The notes under the pieces were generated by a model. That model had not been told where the DNA came from and made no database searches. It saw only the letters and a list, made by a program, of their open reading frames with translations. A DNA stretch of 64,000 nt from Extensimonas soli (GTDB lineage Bacteria > Pseudomonadota > Gammaproteobacteria > Burkholderiales > Burkholderiaceae_C). Each line of letters opens with the position of its first letter. Position 1 is the stretch's first letter. Position numbers and translations under genes: made by a program. Positions 59,377 to 64,000 of the stretch are shown here, one piece after another. The stretch lies in assembly GCF_029211265.1 (NCBI RefSeq), contig NZ_JARGEL010000024.1, forward strand, positions 197,393 to 261,392. Reading direction: 5' to 3'.

Positions 59377-60756
59377 ATGGCCAAAGAAAAAACCCTGTTC
59401 ACCTGCAGCGCCTGCGGCGGCACCAGCCCGCGCTGGCTGGGCAAATGCCCGTCCTGCGGCGCCTGGAACACGCTCGTCGAAACCGTGGCCGAGGCCGCTC
59501 CGGGCAACAACCGCTACAGCACCGCCAGCTTTGCGGGGCTCGCGCAGGCGCAGGCCGTGCAGCCGCTCGCGGCGATCGAGGCGCGCGACTTTGCGCGCAC
59601 GGCCAGCGGCCTCGAAGAGCTCGACCGCGTGCTCGGCGGCGGCATCGTCGAAGGCGGCGTGGTGCTGATCGGCGGCGATCCGGGCATAGGCAAGTCCACC
59701 CTGCTGCTGCAAGCGCTCGACGCGCTGCAGCGCACGGGCCTGCCCACGCTGTACGTGACGGGCGAGGAAAGCGGCGCGCAGGTGGCGCTGCGCGCGCGCC
59801 GGCTCGGGCTCGAGCACAGCCCGGTGCAGGTGCTGGCCGAGATCCAGCTCGAAAAAATCCTCGCCACCATGGATTCGCACCAGCCCGCCGTGGTGGTGAT
59901 CGACTCGATCCAGACCGTGTATTCCGACCAGCTCAGCTCGGCGCCGGGCTCGGTCGCGCAGGTGCGCGAGTGCGCGGCGCACCTCACGCGCGCGGCCAAG
60001 TCCTCGGGCATGGCCGTGGTGCTCGTCGGGCACGTGACCAAGGAAGGCGCGCTCGCCGGCCCGCGCGTGCTCGAACACATGGTCGATACCGTGCTGTATT
60101 TCGAGGGCGACACGCACAGCCCGTTCCGCCTCGTGCGCGCCATCAAAAACCGCTTTGGCGCGGTCAATGAGATCGGCGTGTTCGCGATGACCGAGCGCGG
60201 CCTGAAGGGCGTGAGCAACCCGAGCGCGATTTTTCTGAGCCAGCACAGCACGCCCGTGCCCGGCAGCTGCGTGCTCGTCACGCTCGAAGGCACGCGCCCC
60301 CTGCTGGTCGAAATCCAGGCCCTGGTGGACAGCGGCGGCCCCAGCCCGCGGCGCCTGAGCGTGGGGCTGGACCGCGACCGCCTGGCCATGCTGCTGGCCG
60401 TGCTGCACCGCCACGCGGGCGTGGCCTGCGCCGACCAGGACGTGTTCGTGAACGCCGTGGGCGGCGTGCGCATCAGCGAGCCCGCGTCCGACCTTGCCGT
60501 GCTGCTGGCCATCACCTCGAGCCTGCGCGGCAAGGCGCTGCCCAAGGGGTTTTTCGCGTTCGGTGAGGTCGGCCTCGCGGGCGAAGTGCGCCCCGCGCCG
60601 CGCGGCCAGGAACGCCTGCGCGAAGCCGCCAAACTGGGCTTCAGCGTGGCCGTGGTGCCCAAGGCCAACGCGCCCAAAAAGCCCATCGAGGGCCTCACCA
60701 TCCATGCCGTGGAGCGCGTGGAAGAAGCGCTCGAAGTGGTGCATGGACTGGGCTGA
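59377..60756 (+). CDS. radA: DNA repair ATPase RadA
   Basis: 459 aa from ATG 59377 (MAKEKTLFTCSACGG). N-terminal zinc finger C-x2-C...C-x2-C (FTCSACGG, KCPSCGAW), RecA-like core with Walker A GGDPGIGKST, KNRFGAVNE and the Lon-protease-like C-terminal domain (FGEVGLAGEVRPAPRGQERL). Branch-migration helicase in recombination. The open frame extending upstream to 59107 overlaps the kinase and is not used. Confidence 0.96.
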   Translation: MAKEKTLFTCSACGGTSPRWLGKCPSCGAWNTLVETVAEAAPGNNRYSTASFAGLAQAQAVQPLAAIEARDFARTASGLEELDRVLGGGIVEGGVVLIGGDPGIGKSTLLLQALDALQRTGLPTLYVTGEESGAQVALRARRLGLEHSPVQVLAEIQLEKILATMDSHQPAVVVIDSIQTVYSDQLSSAPGSVAQVRECAAHLTRAAKSSGMAVVLVGHVTKEGALAGPRVLEHMVDTVLYFEGDTHSPFRLVRAIKNRFGAVNEIGVFAMTERGLKGVSNPSAIFLSQHSTPVPGSCVLVTLEGTRPLLVEIQALVDSGGPSPRRLSVGLDRDRLAMLLAVLHRHAGVACADQDVFVNAVGGVRISEPASDLAVLLAITSSLRGKALPKGFFAFGEVGLAGEVRPAPRGQERLREAAKLGFSVAVVPKANAPKKPIEGLTIHAVERVEEALEVVHGLG

Positions 60757-60763
60757 AGCCGCC

Positions 60764-60831
60764 CAGAAATTACAAGCCAATTCGGCACTTCAGGCAGAAT
60801 TTACAAGCGCTAGCAGCTCCTCAAAACAGAG
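60764..60831 (-). repeat. Short interspersed repeat, copy f (inverted)
   Basis: Read on the minus strand: GGAGCTGCTAGCGCTTGTAA, later AAGTGCCGAATTGG. Between the convergent radA and cheB stops. The most diverged member of the set. Confidence 0.5.
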
Positions 60832-60866
60832 CGAAAAGCCTCGCCCCGCAACCGCAGCAGGGCACC

Positions 60867-61985
60867 TCAAATCCGATGGTGCAGCCGGTCGGTGCTGCTG
60901 CGCAGGCGCGCGAGCAGGGCTGGGGTGATCTGCGATAGCGGCAGCACCTCGTCGGCGGCGCCGTGGGCGATGGCTTCGCGCGGCATGCCGAAAACGACGC
61001 ACGTGGCCTCGTCCTGCACGAAGTTGGTGGCACCGGCGTCTTTCATCTCGCGCATCGCGGCAGCGCCGTCGTTGCCCATGCCGGTGAGCATGATGCCGTA
61101 GGCATTGGGCCCGGCTACCGCCGCGACCGATTTGAACAGCACTTCGACCGAAGGTTTGTGGCGGTTCACGGGCGGGGCGTCTTCGACCACCGCGACGTAA
61201 TTGGCGCCGCTGCGCGCGATGCGAAACTGCGTGCCGCCGGGCGCGATGTAGGCGTGACCGGGCAGGATGCGCTCGCCGTTTTGGGCCTCCTTGACGCTGA
61301 TGCGGCACAGGCTGTCGAGGCGCGCGGCGAAACTCGTGGTGAAGCCCGGCGGCATGTGCTGCGTGATGACGATGGCCGGCGCATCTGCGGGCATGGGCAG
61401 CAGCACCTCCTTGATGGCCTCGGTGCCGCCCGTGGAGGCGCCGATGGCAATGAGTTTTTCGGTCGAAATGCGGCCCAAGGGCGGCGCAGGCGCTGCGCTG
61501 GCCTGCGCCGCGGCGGCACCAGCGTGCGCACTGGCTGCCGCCCGGGCCGCCGCCTTGGCGACGATGCGGTGCACGTGCGAGGCCGCGGCGATGCGGATCT
61601 TTTCGACGATCTCGTCGGCGAGTGCGTTGATGCCGCTCGCAAGCCCCACGCGCGGCTTGGCGACGAAGTCCACCGCACCGAGCTCGAGCGCACGGAGCGT
61701 GACCTCGGCACCGCGCTGCGTGAGCGTGGAGACCATCAGCACCGGCATGGGGCGCAGGCGCATGAGGCGCTCGAGAAAGTCGATGCCGTCCATGCGCGGC
61801 ATTTCGACGTCGAGCGTGATCACGTCGGGGTTGCGCTCGCGGATCATCTCGCGCGCGATCAGCGGATCGTTGGCTGTGCCTATGCACTCCATGTCGGGCT
61901 GGCGGTTGATGATCTCGGCCAGCAGGCTGCGCACCAGCGCCGAGTCATCGACCACGATCACGCGGATTTTTGGCTTCACTGGCAT
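60867..61985 (-). CDS. cheB: Chemotaxis protein-glutamate methylesterase/deamidase CheB
   Basis: 372 aa from ATG 61985; an earlier TTG overlaps the cheD stop. Receiver domain ([16 protein letters not shown]; phosphoacceptor Asp in [12 protein letters not shown]), Ala-rich linker, then the esterase with Ser in [10 protein letters not shown], His in ITQHMPPGF and Asp in GMGNDGAAA. Removes methyl groups from chemoreceptors, opposing CheR. No cheY follows; the next gene is the convergent radA. Confidence 0.96.
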   Translation of the reverse strand: MPVKPKIRVIVVDDSALVRSLLAEIINRQPDMECIGTANDPLIAREMIRERNPDVITLDVEMPRMDGIDFLERLMRLRPMPVLMVSTLTQRGAEVTLRALELGAVDFVAKPRVGLASGINALADEIVEKIRIAAASHVHRIVAKAAARAAASAHAGAAAAQASAAPAPPLGRISTEKLIAIGASTGGTEAIKEVLLPMPADAPAIVITQHMPPGFTTSFAARLDSLCRISVKEAQNGERILPGHAYIAPGGTQFRIARSGANYVAVVEDAPPVNRHKPSVEVLFKSVAAVAGPNAYGIMLTGMGNDGAAAMREMKDAGATNFVQDEATCVVFGMPREAIAHGAADEVLPLSQITPALLARLRSSTDRLHHRI

Positions 61986-62002
61986 GGCTATCGCAAAAAA
62001 TG

Positions 62003-62677
62003 TCAAAACAGGTCGATCGAGCCGCCGGCCGTGGTCCTGGCGACTGTGGCGGCGTTGCCGCGTGCCTCTTGCACCTCGAGCGTTTCGGGGTGGGCATGCG
62101 CGAGGCGCTTGACCATGGCCTTGCCCGTGACCGGGAAGAACGCCACCTTGCGCGGATAGATGTCGAGCACGTCGTCCGACACGATGGGGATGTGCTCGGT
62201 GCGCAGGTATTCGCGCACGAAATGCGTGTTGCGTTCACCCACGTTCATGGTGGTGAAATTGTGCATGACCTGCCCGCCGCCGAAGATTTTGGCCTGCAGA
62301 TTTTCGCGCCGCGCACCGAGCTTGAGCATCTGGTTGATCAGCAGCTCCATGGCATACGAGCCGTAGCGGCCCGAAACATCGCCCTGCTCGCCCTCGGGCA
62401 GCATGAAGTGGTTCATACCGCCTATGCGCACCCGCCCGTCCCACAGGCACGCGGCGATGCACGAGCCCAGCACCGTGGTGATGAGCATGTCCGCGCCGGT
62501 CACGAAGTATTCGCCGGGCAGCACTTTCACGGCCACGCGGCCGAAGTGGTTGTCGAGGTAGAAAAAGCCCGCCTCACCGGGCTGGCGCGCGCGCGCCTTG
62601 AGCTGCGCGAGCAAGGCTTTTTGCGCCGCACCTGCGTGGCCTGGAGCGGAGCGAGCGGCAGATTCAGCGGCGCTCAT
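62003..62677 (-). CDS. cheD: Chemoreceptor glutamine deamidase CheD
   Basis: 224 aa from ATG 62677, overlapping the cheR end by 14 bp. Catalytic Cys in [13 protein letters not shown], His in [11 protein letters not shown], and [11 protein letters not shown]. An Ala-rich N-terminal extension of about 35 residues precedes the fold. Deamidates receptor glutamines. Confidence 0.94.
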   Translation of the reverse strand: MSAAESAARSAPGHAGAAQKALLAQLKARARQPGEAGFFYLDNHFGRVAVKVLPGEYFVTGADMLITTVLGSCIAACLWDGRVRIGGMNHFMLPEGEQGDVSGRYGSYAMELLINQMLKLGARRENLQAKIFGGGQVMHNFTTMNVGERNTHFVREYLRTEHIPIVSDDVLDIYPRKVAFFPVTGKAMVKRLAHAHPETLEVQEARGNAATVARTTAGGSIDLF

Positions 62678-63581
62678 AAACGGTCTTTCCGCGCAGCGTG
62701 AACAGGTCGCGCGATTCGCTGAAGTTTTCCGCGTGGCCCACGAACAGCAGCCCACCCGGCTTGAGCACGCGGTGGATGCGCTCGAGCACGCGGCGCTGCG
62801 TGGGCGCGTCGAAGTAAATCATCACGTTGCGGCAAAACACCAGGTCGAACGGCTCCTTGAAGGGCCAGGACTCGCTCATGAGGTTGACCTGCAGGAATTC
62901 GATCATGCGCCGCAGCTCGGGTTTGACGCGCACCAAGCCCGTATTCGCACCCTTGCCGCGCAGGAAAAAGCGCTGCAGCCGCTCCTGGCTCAGGCCTTTG
63001 ACGTTGTCGAGGCGATAGACGCCTTGCGCGGCCGTGGCGAGCACGCGCGAATCGATGTCGCTCGCCATCAGCTGGAATGATGCTTGCGGGCCCAGCGCTT
63101 CGAGCGCCGTGATGACAATCGAATAGGGCTCCTCACCCGTGGAGGCCGCATTGCACCAGGCGCGCCAGCGCGTGCCTGCGGGCTTGCTGCGCAGATGCGC
63201 GGCGAGCAGTTCGAAGTGGTGCGGCTCGCGAAAAAAGGCCGTGAGGTTGGTCGTGAGCGCGTTCACGAACTCCTGCCATTCGCGGCCTTCGACGCCTTCT
63301 TGCGATTCGAGCCAGTCGAGGTAGGCCTGAAAGCTGGCATGCCTGGTCTCGCGCAGGCGGCGCGCAAGCCGGCTATAGACCATGGCCTGCTTGCCCTCGT
63401 GCAGGCTGATGCCGGCGCGCTCGTAGATCAGCTTGCGCACGCGCGCAAAGTCGGCCGGCGTCCAGGCAAATTCGCGCCCCTGCAGCAAGGGGCTGGGCGC
63501 ATCGGCAACCGGCGCGGAGTGCGGCATTGCGGCCGCAGCGGGGTGCGAACGGGATGAAGAAAAAGGTGGTGAAAGAGACAT
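62664..63581 (-). CDS. cheR: Chemotaxis protein methyltransferase CheR
   Basis: 305 aa from ATG 63581; an ATG at 63527 is another option. N-terminal helical domain (LIYERAGISLHEGKQAMVYS), SAM-binding domain with NAASTGEEPYSI and FDLVFCRNVMIYFD, and GGLLFVGHAENF. Methylates chemoreceptor glutamates. Lies between the partial cheW and cheD. Confidence 0.94.
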   Translation of the reverse strand: MSLSPPFSSSRSHPAAAAMPHSAPVADAPSPLLQGREFAWTPADFARVRKLIYERAGISLHEGKQAMVYSRLARRLRETRHASFQAYLDWLESQEGVEGREWQEFVNALTTNLTAFFREPHHFELLAAHLRSKPAGTRWRAWCNAASTGEEPYSIVITALEALGPQASFQLMASDIDSRVLATAAQGVYRLDNVKGLSQERLQRFFLRGKGANTGLVRVKPELRRMIEFLQVNLMSESWPFKEPFDLVFCRNVMIYFDAPTQRRVLERIHRVLKPGGLLFVGHAENFSESRDLFTLRGKTVYERR

Positions 63582-63707
63582 CGCGCCATCGCCCCCGTCA
63601 GCGCCAAGCCGCCGCCGCGGGGGCTTCGGGGAAGTGCGCAAGACTCCTGCGCGCGTGCAAACAATCTGCCATTGGCATGCGTATTTGCCCTTGGGTACTG
63701 GCAGCCG

Positions 63708-64000
63708 CTACACCAGCCCCATGTCGGTGCTGGTCATGAATTTTTCGATGTCGAGCAGGATCAGCATGCGCTCGCCCACGGAACCCAGGCCGGTGATGCA
63801 GCCCTTGTCTATGGTGCTCTCGACCTCGGGCGCGGGGCGGACCTGCTCAGGCATGAGTTCGAGCACATCGCTGACCGAATCGACCACGATGCCCACGACG
63901 CGCTGGTGCAGGTTCAGCACGATGACCACGGTGAGGCTGTCGTACGCGGCCTGCGCGCAGTGAAAGCGCAGACGCATATCGACGATGGGCACGATGGTGC
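63708..64000 (-). CDS. cheW: Chemotaxis adaptor CheW (5' end outside the window)
   Basis: C-terminal 97 or so residues. IVPIVDMRLRFHC, TVVIVLNLHQRVVGIVVDSV and LILLDIEKFM are typical of CheW. The frame is open to the right edge, so the N-terminus is missing; a GTG near 63992 is an internal valine codon. Couples receptors to CheA. Spaced 126 bp from cheR. Confidence 0.92.
   Translation of the reverse strand, partial: TIVPIVDMRLRFHCAQAAYDSLTVVIVLNLHQRVVGIVVDSVSDVLELMPEQVRPAPEVESTIDKGCITGLGSVGERMLILLDIEKFMTSTDMGLV

Overview
The window is GC-rich and almost fully coding. It reads as chromosome of a motile member of the Burkholderiales, most likely Comamonadaceae. The evidence is the gene order ndk-rlmN-pilW-rodZ-ispG-hisS-yfgM-bamB-der, the flhDC master regulator, a cheW-cheR-cheD-cheB cluster, the protein sequences themselves, and at least six copies of a short interspersed repeat (core close to ATAGCTGCTTGCGCTT) that I recall from genomes of that family. 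The genus cannot be named from sequence alone. I found no rRNA, tRNA, CRISPR array, phage or complete insertion sequence.

Layout. 1-7.2 kb: the 3' part of sua5 (t6A synthesis) carrying an in-frame MITE-like insertion; a lipoprotein of the SGNH fold that lacks catalytic residues; a secreted lipase-like lipoprotein; a TerC membrane protein under a yybP-ykoY manganese riboswitch; and an overlapping metallophosphoesterase / Ser-Thr kinase-Usp gene pair. 7.3-16.8 kb: one long minus-strand housekeeping cluster for isoprenoids, histidyl-tRNA, outer-membrane assembly, cell shape, type IV pili, rRNA methylation and nucleotides. 16.9-22.6 kb: rluB, scpB, rluD, nlpD, pcm and surE, without the rpoS usually found after nlpD. 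22.7-28.7 kb: quinone oxidoreductase-like protein, diguanylate cyclase, PhoD phosphatase and a UbiB-family protein. 28.9-32.6 kb: a TRAP transporter with a convergent TakP-like binding protein. 32.7-35.9 kb: xseB-ispA-dxs. 36-45.2 kb: a form II CO-dehydrogenase-like molybdoenzyme cluster (coxS-L-M-D-E-G plus xdhC) with a divergent AcoR-like regulator that has lost its AAA+ domain. 45.4-48 kb: an orphan Rieske oxygenase, two inverted-repeat elements and a sulfurtransferase. 48.1-50.4 kb: flhDC and two tandem SYLF lipoproteins. 50.5-60.8 kb: CorC-like protein, ApaH, RhlE, zinc metallopeptidase, aquaporin, Dcd, a TctD/TctE-type two-component pair and RadA. 60.9-64 kb: chemotaxis genes, cut by the window end.

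How the parts fit. The large minus-strand blocks are housekeeping and probably co-transcribed. The accessory content is the cox cluster with its regulator and candidate operator, the TRAP system, the Rieske gene and the kinase pair. flhDC and cheRDB belong to one motility regulon but lie about 12 kb apart. The most distinctive signals are small non-coding mobile elements: a MITE-like hairpin that adds 62 codons to sua5, a 174-bp MITE with a clean TTTAA target duplication between the Rieske gene and its terminator, a 77-bp inverted-repeat element, and a composite repeat filling the apaH-rhlE gap. No clearly new defence or biosynthetic system is visible. The best candidates for new biology are the kinase-Usp/phosphoesterase pair and the cox cluster with its truncated regulator.
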